Of a stretch of DNA of 64,000 bases, positions 24,190 to 37,088 are shown one piece after another. Position 1 is the first letter of the stretch. The number at the start of each line of letters is the position of its first letter. The stretch covers positions 2,746,501 through 2,810,500 of the forward strand of contig WPIO01000028.1 of assembly GCA_009760855.2 (NCBI GenBank), read 5' to 3'. The notes under the pieces are model-generated. The model was not told where the DNA came from. It was given only the letters and a program-made list of their open reading frames with translations, and ran no database searches. Both the position numbers and the translations under genes were made by a program. The DNA is from Cristatella mucedo. Lineage: Eukaryota > Bryozoa > Phylactolaemata > Cristatellidae.

Positions 24190-25953
24190 AAAATAAATAA
24201 TAATAATAATTCACTTGATAAAGCGCCCTCAGAGAACTTAATCTCTCTCTAGGCGCTTTAAATTTGCTGTAAAGTGAAATGCAATGGAATGGTAAGTAAA
24301 ATCATGCTTAAAAAACAAACGAAATAAATAATATGGTTAGGGGTGACATGCACAGGGTCAGCATGCAAATGTGGTCAGTGGCAGCATGCACAGTTGAAGC
24401 ACGCATAAGCACATCAAGGACGAATCACAGGGACCCACTAAATGCTCTCCAAATAGGTGTGTTTTTAGGTTCCTTTTAAATGTGGTCAGGTCAGGGGATG
24501 TTCTGACGCAGGTCGGGAGGGAGTTCCAGGCTTTGGGAGCATATGAACTAAATGCACGGTCTCCAAAGGATTTAAGGTTTGTACGAGGTATTTCTAGACT
24601 GTTGGATTCCGAAAAGCGGGTCGTACGATGCTTGACCTGATGGGGTAGTATATCTGACAGATAGGCTGGAGCCAAAGAATGAAGGGACCTATTAGTGATC
24701 GACAGAACCTTAAAGTCAATCCGTTGCTTGACTGGTAGCCAGTGCAGGTCGGCAAGAAGTGGTGTGATGTGGCAACTGCGATGCTCACGATAGACAAGCC
24801 TAGCTGCAGAGTTTTGCACCAGCTGCAATCGCTCGATCGTACATGCTGGTAGGCGATTAAGCAGTGAGTTGCAGAAGTCGAGACGGGATGTCACGAATGC
24901 ATGCACAAATTTAGACGTGGTATCATTATCTAAACAAGCCCGAATTTTAGCAATGTTTTGTAGCTGAAAGTAGGTAGATTTGACTGTGGATCTGTTGTGG
25001 TCTTCTAGCGAGAGGTCGCTTTGGAATATGACACATAGATTTCGAGCTGATTCAACAGGAGATATGCTGGCAGAGTCTTTTTTGAGCGTCAGCCTTTCCA
25101 GTGTCTGAATCACACTGAGTTTGCCCATAACTAGTTAGTTAGTTTTATCATCGTTTAGTTTTAGAACATTTTCTGCCATACATTTGAGGATGTCATCAAT
25201 ATATGCAACAAGTGAGTTGACATAATTTAAGGTGCTCGAAGGCTGGGAGGGATCAAAGCAAAGGTACAACTGAGTGTCATCCGCACAAAAGTGAAAGCCT
25301 AGATTGTGCTTGGCAATCATATCAGCAAGAGGCAGAGTATAAACCGGGAAAATAACCGGACCTAGCATGGAGCCCTGAGGTACTCCATATTTCAGAGGGA
25401 CCTTGGATGATCTTTGTCCATTCTCGTCAGTACTCTGGAGTCTCCGACTGAGATAGGACCTGAACCATTACAGAGCAGTGCCAGTGCTGCCCAGGCGAGA
25501 TGAGAGGTGCTCTAGAAGAACTTTGTGATCGATAGTATCAAAAGCTGCCGAAAGATCAAGAAAAACAAGCAGACACTCTACCCATGTCTGCATTCCAAAG
25601 TAGGTCGTTGTATACCCTAGGCAATGCTGACTCTGTGGAGTGATTAGCTCTAAAGCCAGACTGGAACTTACTAGCAAGGGTCAAATTTTCGATATATGAG
25701 TTCAGCTGGTCCGCCACGACCCGTTCCAGTGTCTTTGATAGGAATGGTTTGAAGAGAGACTGGGCGGTAGTTGCTCAAGTTCTCTTGGTCGAGTGTAGCT
25801 TTCTTGAGAAGTGGCCTGACTACAGCTTTTTTGAAAGGTGTTGGGACATGACCTGAGGCTAATGACATATTAATTATGGTAGTTATGCATGGCAGCAGCA
25901 GATCAATGCAACGTAGGAGCAGGATAGTGGGAATAGGGTCCAGAGGACTTGTC
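24190..25953 (-). mobile_element. LINE-1f copy, 1.76 kb, with RT core
   Basis: The (AAT)n tail is at about 24195-24210 and the hairpin at 24217-24257, followed by the 3'UTR and then the ORF on the reverse strand. Coding pieces in order: [20 protein letters not shown] (upstream of the RT core), [27 protein letters not shown] (motif A), FCADDTQ (motif C with Tyr changed to Cys, so YADD is CADD), and a 256-codon C-terminal frame at 25128-24358 with LADLHWLPV and RAFSSYAPKAWNSLP. Several frameshifts separate the pieces. The 5' break is near 25953 at the SPLDP coding site. Not functional, but fairly well preserved. Confidence 0.9.
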
Positions 25954-28900
25954 TATAGTAACTATACCTAAGATATACTTAGATAGCTTGACCGATCTGC
26001 TATACCTAATAAGGCGACGAAGACTTTTAGTATTTTTGACCAGAAAAGGGTGCTGCCTTCAATTTGCAGGGTATGAGTGCAGGACTAATATGGAGAGCTC
26101 CTATGCACCACAATTAGACAAAATCAAAGCAAGAAAAATCAGAGCTCTGATTTGAATTCCCAAATACAACCAAACGCTTTGTAGGATGATAGGGGAGAAT
26201 GTGAAACCTAAAGGACAATAGAGAGTTGAACTCACAAAACTAATAATGATAATTATCCAGAAGACGGCTTCAAGACAGGTAATTTAAAATTGGTACAGGA
26301 CTGCAGTGCCACTTCAACCATCGTTGAATAGAGAATGTTTATTACAGCATGCAGGTAATCTTGACGATCATTCATCTTGCCACTTCAGACTAATCCTGGA
26401 TTGTCTTGTAGTGTTGGTTTTATCCCGATTTTATGTCAATGAAAGAATTTACATCGTCCTGAGTTTTGAAATGGAGGTTGCTGGTCCCTAGACTGCTGCA
26501 TATCATGGCACAAATTTTACGGGGCATAGAAAAGGATCAGTTTAATCTTCCCAGCTGGGGCAAGCTGTTAGATAGGCCTTGCAAGCAACTCCACACGAGT
26601 GAGATGACGTAAGATAGGAGCTGTTTTAATCCTAAAAGTAAAGCCACGTAAGACAAATGGGATCAAACTGCCTGTCGGTACATTAATAGCTTTGTGAAGC
26701 TGCCACTGTCGCAGGGATGGAACTGTAGTAAGGACTCCATCAGGGTAAACACTAGACAATTAGTCGTGGCCTCAATGAGTAGCTCAAGTTTAAGCATTCC
26801 CATTATTGTAGCTGTCGCAAAGTGCAGTGGCCGCAAACTTAAGAAGGCTCTTGAGAAAGTCATAACGAGCTGCTGCCTAATATGACTTTATAATTGTCAT
26901 CATACTTTGACACGGGGGGCCTTCCGAGAATAAGCCACCGGTCTTCACCTGAGACGTGCATAATAAGAGCTAAGAGAATGCTGCTTGAGCAACGCTTTTT
27001 CGGGATATTGCAAAAGTATGAGCTGCTGCTCGAAATCCACTTGATAATGAACTAGCTACAAGAGCAGGTGCTTACCAGCTCACAACGGCATATTCGACTC
27101 TCAGTAATTGCATTGGCCAGCAGATTTCCTATCCGGAGAATAATTACATTCTCATTTAAAATTCTGTGCTGTAACTTAGTAATTGAATGTTTATCAGGTA
27201 AACTGGTAACTTGTCAAATTTATCACAGGCTGTGAAATCAATTTTCTCAGTCTACAGAGATTTATGAGGTTCAATCAAGGAAGTAATTCAGTCAACGGTT
27301 ATAAATAAAAGTGAAACATTTAAGGTCTCGATAGGCTATATTTTTTGGAACATTACTTCGGTTGTAGCAGTCTTCGGCTTTAATTTAATCTACTTAGAAA
27401 AATGAGAGCAAAGCAATTGATGTAGTTTAAGCTTTGCAGCAGCCTTCTACTTTTAGGCTATTTCTGATATTGCATTTAATGTCCAATAATTGTGTCATTT
27501 AAAATTTGATTTAGCAAGAATCTTAGACGTCTTTTACAGCAAAGTTTTTAATGATAAGTTTTTTCATGTAAGGGAAAATCAAATCAAGCTGAAACTTAAA
27601 TTAATTCGCGAGCTCAGTATATTCAGTATATTCTTATTATATATATATATATATATATATATTATTTATTATATATTATTTATACATATTATTATATACT
27701 CAGTATATTCTTACTTAACAAAGTGGTAGACTTAAGTCTGTTCAGCAAGTTTGTAATTTTTTGTCGCTTCATAGTTTAGACAATACATAGCGAAATGTAT
27801 TCAGGATCCTACGTGTAGTCGGTAAATCTCATTGCTCAAGTTCTTCCTAGAAAGCATGTTACAAGCAACGTTGCATTAGATCTTCCAGGACGTAAAGCAT
27901 GCGAAATGAAAATCTTAAGAGTTGAAATGGCAGCTAGCTCTGCCTAACATAAACAGAAGGAAAACCTGCTGTTAGCATTTCCTGACGAGTTCCGAGCTCC
28001 TTATCTGCTGCGGAGGCAGTCAGAACTATGTCGTTTATTCCGATTGGTATGAGTGAGGTGAGAATGAATAAAGGTAAAGCTGGAGAGAGCTGTGGAGACG
28101 CCTCATGGACGTTTGCCACACCTTTTACTGGCTGCTGGATCCATTTGCCACAACAGACAGTTGTAACAATGCAAAATTTAAGAACGTATACAATTCTTTG
28201 AGCTTGTCTCTACAGAAAGAAATTCGTAAGAATATTCAACTAGGCTAGAATGTGTACACAGCCTTAGGTGTGTCTCAGGACATTATTCAAAGGAAAGCAT
28301 GTCGATGACAATTAAAGCAAAGCAGTGGATTTTGATTAGCACACAATGAGGTTGTCTGTTGTCCTTTTCGGTTAGAGTGCTGTCCATGCAAGATTTAGTG
28401 CGAACAATGCCGTCGTAGGGTTGACTAGTACAGGGCCTTTATAATATGATGAGGCAAAGCTTTGGTTTCCCCAGCTCGGCTAAACATGTCTCGTGATCTG
28501 GGTTTGGATGTGAGGGCACCGAAGGTCTAGGGACACTTCGGCAGCGTTATTGAAGAGTAAAGGCATATAACGTCACCCAACTTTCTCCCAGTTGCACAGT
28601 TACTCCTAGCTGCGAAGATAGGGAACTGGCTGTCCATAATGAGTCAGTCGGTTGCCATGAAAGGTAGGTCAAGTGTTTGCTCTACTCTGTTTCCACAGTT
28701 CTCAAGGACAGATAATTTACTGTGAAGGTGGATATAATACACTTAATGAATAATGTCTGAAAATGAAAAGAATGGCTGTGCAAGAAGGGTTTGCTGGTGC
28801 TCGCTCATATTTATTTTCTGCGACTTCATCACTGCAAGTTAAATGCAACTTGGGCGCTTCCCTGGGAATAAAGTCCTGTCCCAATGTTTTTATTCAGCCA

Positions 28901-30814
28901 AATACGTCACTGTTCGTTTCTCATGTAGAGAATCTTGTTCAGAATCCATTAACTTGGAATACGATCTTCAACACCATATGAGATGCTGCCTAATAATTAA
29001 CTGCGTTGATTTTCTCACTCCATCTATACGGCTGCCTGTCATCTAGTAGCCAAATCCTAAGTGTGACATAGTCTGCAGCAGGATTTTGCACATTTTTTCC
29101 AGGTCTTTGGATTTGACAGAGCACTCAATTACATCAAGTCCTGACTTGAGACACTAGAAAAACCAACCAGTAGCACAGGGCTAACCGAAGTCCAAGTTAT
29201 AGAAGTCTCATCGTGTGAACTACATATTCTATTGAAAGCAATAGGCAGCTCCATCTGTCAGTCAAGTCATTAGCTGCAGACCGAGGCCTGATGCCGAGTT
29301 TGGTACCAGTAAGTGCTGTAGCCTCACCTCGGCCGAGCTAGCAGACTGATCAATAGGCCACTTAGGACGATGGTGACCAATTCGGACCACAGGCAACTTG
29401 CAGAGCAGAGTAAAACAGCAGCAGCTGATATCATTGTTTAAGAATAAGTGAATAATAATAGCTAATACGGAAAGTCACAGCTGTTGCAGCTAGGACACGA
29501 TGGAAGCCAGCATGGTCTTGGCAAAGACAGTTGAAGTGATGCAGCAGGATCTTACAATAGAGCCTATAGCCAAACTTCGGTTCACTAGCCTATTGCAACG
29601 ATTTCACGTATTATTTTTACCTCCCATCTACCTTGATCCATCCTCTGTAGTGATGGGGTAACTTTTGTGTCCAAATCGGAGAGAATTTGCTCAGGTAAAG
29701 TAGCTGGTGCAGTGCAGATAGCTCAAGCTATGGGATGCATGGTTGCTCCACAATCCTCTCTTGTGCATGCTGGTTTCGATGGCAAGTCTGAATTCCTCCC
29801 TTCTAAAAGAGAGAGCACAGGCCTACAACATCTCATCTCATGTGGTGCCCTGTCTGCTGACATAGTTGCAGTTGCCCAGGGGGCAGCTGTGACTCTGTGA
29901 TGACGTTTGCAATGCAGGTGGTGCACTGCCACAAAGTTTAATTGATTTCTGTCATTGAATAATCCTCCCACAATAGATACATTTCTTGAAGCAGCTTATG
30001 TCCTATAAGAACAGAAGAGAAGAAATTAAGCTTCTCTTGATTTAGGATAGTTTTTAACGGTCATTTTGATTCCTTTCTGCGTGAAGCTAGATTTAATTGC
30101 ACCAACAAACTCACACATATAGCAAGAACAAGTAAATAATTCAGTAATTGGGCCAAACCAGTTGGCTTAAGAAGAAAGCCTGGACCCCAAGCCGTTTTAC
30201 CTGCTTATTAGAATCCTGGATTTTGGTCAATTTCTGTAAACTAAACGATGATAAAACCTCGAGCTTCTGCTCACCAATCTAACTAGCTCCCTGCTTTCAT
30301 TTTGGCTGGACCTTTCCAATTTTGTTTTGGCTGGGCAACAGAATGAAGTCATTAAGCCTCTTAAGCTGGTGATGGTGATGTCTGCATGGCTAGTCAACAA
30401 ATCCCAGAGGTTTAGCTATATGTCTTCTTTGCTAAATGAGCTACGGCAGCTGCAAGTCGACCAATGGATGTCTCCTGATATCCTTATGCTGACCCACAAT
30501 GCCGCCATTCCCCTACTCCTTCATACCTAGCTGAACTGCTGCACCAGCTACAGCCTCCTCGTGCCCACAGGTCAAAATTAGCTGTTTTATCCTTGTGCTT
30601 GAAGACCCTTGGCTACAGAAGCTTTTCCTCTGCAGGTCATAGACCATGTACAACTTTTGAAGTTCATACATAATTACACCTAGTCTCCTACTGCTAACTA
30701 TGGCACATTCATTCCAGCTGCCCTGAGCTGCTACTTCCATGCTACTCACTACCTCAGTTTCTGTCCTTACTCAGCTTCACAGTTTTTTGTTTGTGCATGA
30801 GATGCAGTCTTTCG
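25954..30814. other. Nearly 5 kb without a supported gene
   Basis: Apart from the AT tract at 27624-27713 and a short LINE match at 30238-30262, nothing is recognised. A 77-codon frame at 29667-29900 has no motif. Confidence 0.5.
27624..27713. repeat. AT microsatellite flanked by a 13-bp direct repeat
   Basis: A (TA)n tract and TTATTTATA-type sequence (27637-27700) lie between two exact copies of CAGTATATTCTTA, at 27624-27636 and 27701-27713. Another partial copy (CAGTATATTC) precedes the left one. Confidence 0.85.
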
Positions 30815-31575
30815 GCTACTGTTTAGACAGGGATACAACATCTAAATTGGTCCATGCAAGTGTGACATCCTGTCTTGACTTTTGTAACTCACTGCTTGTA
30901 GGTTAGCTGGTCTCTGCAACCATGCACCTAAAGCTGGTGCAAAACTCTGGTGCTATGCTTGCCTGAGGTGAACCTCACAGTCGCTACATCTCACCACTTC
31001 TCGCCGATCTGAAATGGCTGACAGTCAAGCAACCCATGGACTTCAAGGTTATGTCCCTTGCTTTTAAGTCCCTTAAGTCTTTTGCCTCAACTGACATATC
31101 ACAACTGTTCTCTTACCAGGTCAGGCATCGTGCCACACATTTTTGCACTCAAATCGTTTAGCTACTCCTGGTAAAGACTTCTTATCTTTTGCAGACCGTG
31201 CCTACAGTTCATTTGGTCCCAACGAACGGAACTCACTACCGACTTCGGTTACAACATCTCCGGATTCGAAAACATTTAAAAAAGGAATAAAAACTCAGCC
31301 ACTTATTGCAGAATTTCCTGAGTCCCTGTTATCGGTCCTATATGTGCTTTATATCTGGTGACACTGTTCATGCTGCCGCTAACCATACTTTCATGCTGAC
31401 CCTGTGTATGTAACCCCTAATCAAATTATGCTTGCAGTTTATTGAGCATGCTACCGTTAAGCATTCGATCGTGCCTAGAAAGCCAATGCCTTTCCGAAAG
31501 TGCCTAGAAAGAGATCGAATTCTCTGAGGTCACTTTATCAAATGCATTGTTTTTATTATAATTACTATTTTTATT
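30815..31575 (+). mobile_element. Old LINE-1f copy, C-terminal part to tail
   Basis: Degenerate version of the C-terminal ORF: TTGGTCCATGCAAGTGTGAC at 30848, the HWLPV region (TGAAATGGCTGACAGTCAAG), then a short open frame with DRAYSSFGPNERNSLPT and TTSPDSKTFKKGIKT (31143-31361). It ends with a 3'UTR, a hairpin whose arms read AAGTG/CACTT, and a TTATTATTATTA tail. A short match to KLNDDKT coding sequence at 30238-30262 (AACTAAACGATGATAAAACC) suggests the old insertion once reached further left, with about 500 bp of unrelated or unrecognisable DNA between. Confidence 0.72.
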
Positions 31576-32944
31576 GTTATTATTATTATAAGTATTAGGT
31601 TATTACGATCTGCGTTACTGGCTTGAAACCGGAAGATACAACTCTGCTCTCCTCAAATAGCTGCATGTTATATGTAATCACTTTATTTCTGGAAAAAGGA
31701 CTGGCAGCAGTTGCTGTCACTTTCACATATATGCAAGTATTTCTGCGAACACACCCTGCATTTCGCAACTTCGGAAGGTTGCTTCCGAGTATCACCTCAT
31801 CTGGGTATTTTGAAAAATACTAATGATTCATTGATCATGCTGCGATGAGCATGTCACTCCTGACCTGGCTGCTGTCTGCTTTTAAACTCATTCAGCAGAG
31901 TTTGTGAACTTGTCTATCATACTAGTGCTCTACTGGTGCATCACTGTTTTGGTAGTCAACCTGTTGGCATGTGTGGTGTTCGTTGATGATATGTTAACAA
32001 CGCATAGTTAGGGTGTGACTATTATTTCGGTAAAGTAAAAGAGAGGGGGAGAGACAGAGGGAAGAGGTTCGGTCAGGCCGACTGGCAGGGAGAGAAGCCT
32101 ATGTCAACTTGGCCCAAGTTGTGGGAGGGAAGTGACCTTTGTCTGCCACCACAACACGGATGTGGGTTCAGGCACGTATGACCTCGAAGGGATCTATTTT
32201 GCAGCTGGCAAATAAATGGTAAGCCGGTGGTTGCCTGTTGCTGCTGAGAGTCGGTAAATCTAGTCTTAGTGATCCACAGGAATCTCAGAGATTGTCTTTT
32301 CACCTGCTGCTAGATCAACTCACCGGTAAGAACCTTGTAACAAAATAGCCAGAGTTAAAGACGTAGTTTTTTCTACTTGCATATTGTTTATGACTAATAA
32401 TGTGGATAAGATTAGCCTATTGTTGTATGAGCCCATAATAAGTATTTCTGGCTGAGCATTGGTCAGAAACTAAAATTAGCCTTCACATATTGCCATTAAC
32501 ATGATGACGTTGCCAATGTAATCCATCCACTATTTTCTTTGCAGTGCCATACTGTCCCTCAACTCTCAACCCTAGTCGACTGGTACCCTAGTGACTATTT
32601 TGTTATCTCTCCAGTGCCAGCTGACAGTCCTATTCCACTACCGTATTAGTCCGGCTAATCAATGTCAGACAAGCAGTTAGTGAGCCATCGCCGGCCGATC
32701 TACTGTTAATCAACCGACTGGTAAGGTAACTTTCTACAATAATGAAGGAGGTTACAGGCTGACCGGGGACTGGATCTTCTACTTTTAAGAACTTGTCTAG
32801 CACCCCATGGATGGACCCCCAGGAATGACTGCATCGGAATAACTTTAAATGGCATTTTAATTCGAAACGCTGAAGAAGGAAAGGTAATTCCAGGCCAAAT
32901 GGGTCCTTATCCTTTCACGGTTTATATCCTTCTCTCCCTCCGGC
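31576..32944. other. No gene seen
   Basis: A purine-rich GAGAGGGGGAGAGACAGAGG is at 32040. No frame over 80 codons. Confidence 0.55.
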
Positions 32945-33768
32945 CGACGATATGATGACCCGGCACAAACTAGGCTTTCACTTCTCTGCTGATGACACTC
33001 AGCATTACCTCTGCTTTGATCCCATGCCGCCTTCCAGCATATCCCATTCTCTCACCCCACTTGCTGCATGTATTGATGACATACCCACATGGATGGCCAC
33101 AAACATCTTTAAATTGAATGATCATAAAACCTATTTACTGGTTATGGGCTAACCTGGTATGGTTCAAAAATTGGAAAGGTTACACTAAAAACGGCTCTCC
33201 CAGCATGTCTCTAGTTGAATCTACATAAAATCTAGGTGTCATGCTTCAAAGTGATGTTTCATTAGATGATCATACCAGCTTCGCTGTCACGTCTGCCTAC
33301 TTGCAGCTACATAACATTGCTGAAATTCCGGCTTGCTTTGACAGGGATACCTTGTCTAAATTGGTCCATGTATTTGTGCAACTCAGCCTTGACTTCTGTA
33401 ACTCCTGCATAATGGTCTACCGTCCTGAGCAATCAGGGGCTTACAGCTGGTGCAAAACTCTGTTTTCCTGTCATGAGCTTCATAGTTGCCACATCACACA
33501 GCTTCTCACCTACCTGCACTGGCTACCATTCCAGCGACACATTTACTTCAAGGGTTTATCACTCACTTTTAAATCCCATTATTCTTTGGCTCCAGCCTAT
33601 GTAGCAGATCCACTCCCCCGCCAGGCTATGCATTCCTACCACCGGATTTTTGGAATTTAATGTTTGCCTATACCTCATGCAATACTGAAATACCTCAGAG
33701 ACCATGCCTCTAGTTCGCATGCTCAAACAACCTGGGGCTAACTTCCGATTTGAGCCATGACATCTGCA
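32945..33768 (+). mobile_element. Old LINE-1f copy, 5' portion of an interrupted element
   Basis: Reads HKLGFHFSADDTQHYLCFDP (motif C, with YADD changed to SADD), KLNDHKTYLLVMG, a stop, LQSDVSLDDH, DFCNSC and LHWLPFQRHIYFKGLSL, with stops and frame changes. It is more diverged than the copy starting at 33770. It stops near 33768 in the coding region just before the KTHLF segment. Its continuation is found after the younger insertion, at 34560. Confidence 0.75.
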
Positions 33769-33769
33769 T

Positions 33770-34530
33770 TGATTCGGGCTTGTTTAGATAAAGATACCAC
33801 GTCCAAGTTGGTCCATGCATTCGTGACATCCCGTCTCGACTTCTGAAACTCACTGCTTACTGGCCTACCAGCATGTGCGATCAGGCAATTGCAGCTGGTG
33901 CAAAACTCGGCAGCTAGACTTGCCTGCCGTGAGCTTCACAGTTGCCACATTACTCCACTTCTCGCCGACCTGCACTGGCTACCAGTCCAGCAACGGATCG
34001 ACTTCAAGGTTTTGTCGCTCACTTTTAGGTCCCTTCATTCTTTGGCTCCAGCCTATCTGTCAGATATACTACCCTATCAGGCCAAGCATCGTACCACCCG
34101 CTTTTCGGAATCCAACAGTCTATAAATACCTCGTACAAACCTTAAATCTTTTGGAGACCGTGCATTTAGTACATATGCTCCCAAAGCGTGAAACTCCCTC
34201 CCGACCTGCGTCAGAACATCGCCTGACCTGAGCACATTTAAAAGGAACCTAAAAACACACCTATTTAGAACAGCATTCAGTGGGTCCCTGTGATTCGTCC
34301 TTGATGTGCTTATGCGTGCTGACACTGTGCATGCTGCCACTAACCACATTTGCATGCTGACCCTGTGCATGTAACCCCTAACCATATTATTCATTTCGTT
34401 TGTTTGTCAAGCATGATTTTACTTACCATTCAATTGCATTTCACTTTACGGCAAATGTAAAGCGCCTAGAGAGAGATTAAGTTCTCTGAGGGCGCTTTAT
34501 CAAGTGAATTATTATTATTATTGTTATTAC
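33770..34530 (+). mobile_element. Younger LINE-1f copy inserted in an older one
   Basis: Starts with coding sequence for IRACLDKDTTSKLVHAFVTS and continues through QLVQNSAARLACRELHSCHI, LADLHWLPV and RTTRFSESNSL. It has a TGA in place of the CNS tryptic site (33846) and a TAA after SNSL. The 3'UTR, a near-consensus hairpin (34455-34499) and an (ATT)n tail (34508-34528) complete it. Left and right neighbours are two parts of one older copy of the same family. Confidence 0.85.
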
Positions 34531-34559
34531 GCTTAAAACAAACTATTAATATATATATA

Positions 34560-34815
34560 TTTATTACAGCATTTAGTAGGACCCTGCAATTCGTCCTTAA
34601 TGTGCTTATGAGTGCCAACACTGTGCATGCTGTCACTAACCTAATGCGTAGTCTAGCCCCCTGTGCATGTTAGCCCTAACCATGTTATTTTTGGTGTTTA
34701 TTGATCATGCTACCAACCCCAGCTATTTAATCGCGCTTCCTTTGCATCAAATGTAAAGTGCCTAAAAAGAGATTGAGTTATCTGAGGGTGTTATATCAAA
34801 TGTAAAAAATAAATA
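34560..34815 (+). mobile_element. Old LINE-1f copy, 3' portion of the interrupted element
   Basis: ACAGCATTTAGTAGGACCCT continues the coding end where the older copy left off at 33768, with about 50 bases lost. The 3'UTR follows with both internal repeat halves, then a hairpin with weakened arms (AAAGTGCC against GGTGTTAT) and an AAATAATAAT tail that grades into a TAG/CAG microsatellite. Confidence 0.75.
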
Positions 34816-34823
34816 ATAATAGC

Positions 34824-34851
34824 TAGTAGTAGTAGCAGCAGCAGCATCAGA

Positions 34852-34888
<37 letters not shown>
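34824..34888. repeat. TAG/CAG trinucleotide microsatellite
   Basis: (TAG)n, then (CAG)n with a few interruptions, then (TAG)n again. It starts right after the AAATAATAAT tail of an old LINE-1f copy, so it may have grown from that tail. Confidence 0.9.
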
Positions 34889-36874
34889 CGGCAAAGTCAC
34901 AATAATTTTATAAAATACTGAAGGCTGACCAGCATCTTAGGATACATATGTCATCGAGTTCGTTCGTGTCTAGCCTCTTGATATTATTTGAACCGAGATT
35001 CAGCCATCGACAGTGATGCGAATTACCTTGGCAGGCTGCCTAGTATTTAATGCATGACATGTGACATGGGCTGGACATTTACTTTCACGTGTGAACTTTC
35101 CATGTGTATCCGAATGATTTCCACGAGCCGTCCTCCCCAAGAATATTTTAATGGTGACTCAGGTAAAGACTTTAAGCAGACATGTGTCCAATTATTGGAA
35201 ACCAGTCTAGTTCATGGCAACTAAATAAATATGCACTGCTGCTACAAACCAAAGGATGCTGTGGTCAAAATGTTTACATCAGGGAAATACAAATTTATTA
35301 TTTTGTAGTTGCACCTAAAGCCCTCACTACTCAAGCGTTTAAACAGCCCAATAAAAATATAACATAAAAGTTGTTCATCTTGTGCTCACGCACGACCTAT
35401 AGCATTGGTTTGAGGCCTGTGGTAAACCTTTCCTCAGCACTTTTTGTAAGCAGCAGTGGTAGGCTGTAGGCTCAACTAATACTACATACCTACAAATATA
35501 CATATGTTTGTATATAATTTTAGAAATAAACTGAAGTGGCAGCATGCTCAATTCACCACAGTATGGCTGTTATTCATTATTCGGGGTTCCTAAATTATAC
35601 AGGATCAGGGTATGCCTTTACAATATGGATTAGCAACATTAACCATCAGCCCTGTAGTAGGAATTCGGGTGTACTGCACCAGTTGGTACCTTGGTGTTGA
35701 AGCTGAGTTTTCCACTTGGCCTGTGAGGGGCACTCACGACTGGTTAATAGTGGTCTTAGATATGGATAATTATCTATGACGATTATATGCATCTAGTTAG
35801 GTAATAGGTATGGAATTGCAAGTATATATAAACAGTTAGACATAAGCTTTGTGCTTATTTCTGAATGCATCGGCATCTACAATTTTAAGCAACACTTAAG
35901 TCAGCCTCGGGAAAACTATTAGGCTGGCACTTAACTATGCCTTCGTGGGTCCCAGGAGGCATAGGTAGTGGCCCCAGAGCGAAATATGAGCACCTGAAAG
36001 TTTATATGATTATTCTGTCTAGCGACAAGTAAACGAAAAAAATAGAGTGGAGAGTTATGGTTGCGGAAATCCCCGAGCTTAAAGTTCACAGTGTGAGCTT
36101 GGAGAAGAAGCAGCCATTATGAAGGCATTCAATCAGGTGACACTTATAGCAGGGCTCTAGCATGTGCAGGTTTCACAAACAATATCGCATAAAAAATTAA
36201 AAATATTAATTCAAGGTTAATTAGATGAGCATGCTAATATCTTTTTAAGCATCGTTCAAGTTGCAGAACTCTGCATTTCTTTGTTGTAAATGAAACGGTT
36301 TAAAACCTTGTTATGCTTCCGGTTGGCAAAACGTGGGCTTAAATGCATCAAATCGGCAGGTATCAACTCTTAAGCAAAATGACTGTATTGAAGAAAAAGT
36401 TGGCCTGCATATAGCATTTTAATGCATACATAGAGGATGTATACAGCAAGGTGCTTTTGAAATGCCTTTGGTTGTAAATGCCGAGAAAATACTGCACCAA
36501 TTTGTTCAATAATCCAATGCTTTTTCAAGGTTAAGTAAAAATGTTGCTAAATTTGGATTGCATGTTTTGAAGATCTTTAATTTAAAAAGGAACACTAAAA
36601 AGAGAAGAGGCTAATCATATTTAAACCGGAAGTAATAAGGAAAACCTTATGTATGATAGAAATTACCAATGTCTGCATCATGTGCGATTTGTGTCCCGAA
36701 TTTCTTATTCTTAAATCTAAATAACTGCTAGTAGATTTTTTAGTTAACAGCATGTTCGTTGAGCTTGTGCTTGAGGCATGCTCTGAATGGTCAAGGAGAC
36801 ATCTAGGTACCTAAGTACAATGGGTTAGTACTGCCAAAATTGTGTGGGTATATTATTACAATTAAATAACTAAT
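34889..36874. other. No gene seen
   Basis: AT-rich, with only one 61-codon chance frame. No repeat recognised. Confidence 0.6.
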
Positions 36875-36962
36875 CTATAATAATAATAATAATAATGCAC
36901 TTGATGAAGCACCCTCAGATAACTCAATCTCTTTATAGGCGCTTTACATCTGCAATGGGCTA
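36875..36962 (-). mobile_element. LINE-1f tail-only insertion
   Basis: (AAT)n at 36880-36896, CACTTGATGAAGCACCCTC, inner stem AACTCAATCTCTTTATAGGC and GCTTTACATCTGCAATGGG. Only the hairpin and a few 3'UTR bases are present. About 88 bp. Confidence 0.8.
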
Positions 36963-37088
36963 TCTATCATAATCTGCAACCTAATTCAAAATGTATACAT
37001 GGGGTACGTTAAATGTTAAGCAATCATGAACGCTTTAATCTATTTCTGAGTTGGAAGATATATTTTCTGTTGAGATTATAGTGAGTAT

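Noticed and set aside
30238-30262. Separate LINE copy at 30.2 kb
   Set aside because: The match is too short to call on its own. It is mentioned with the old copy at 30815-31575.
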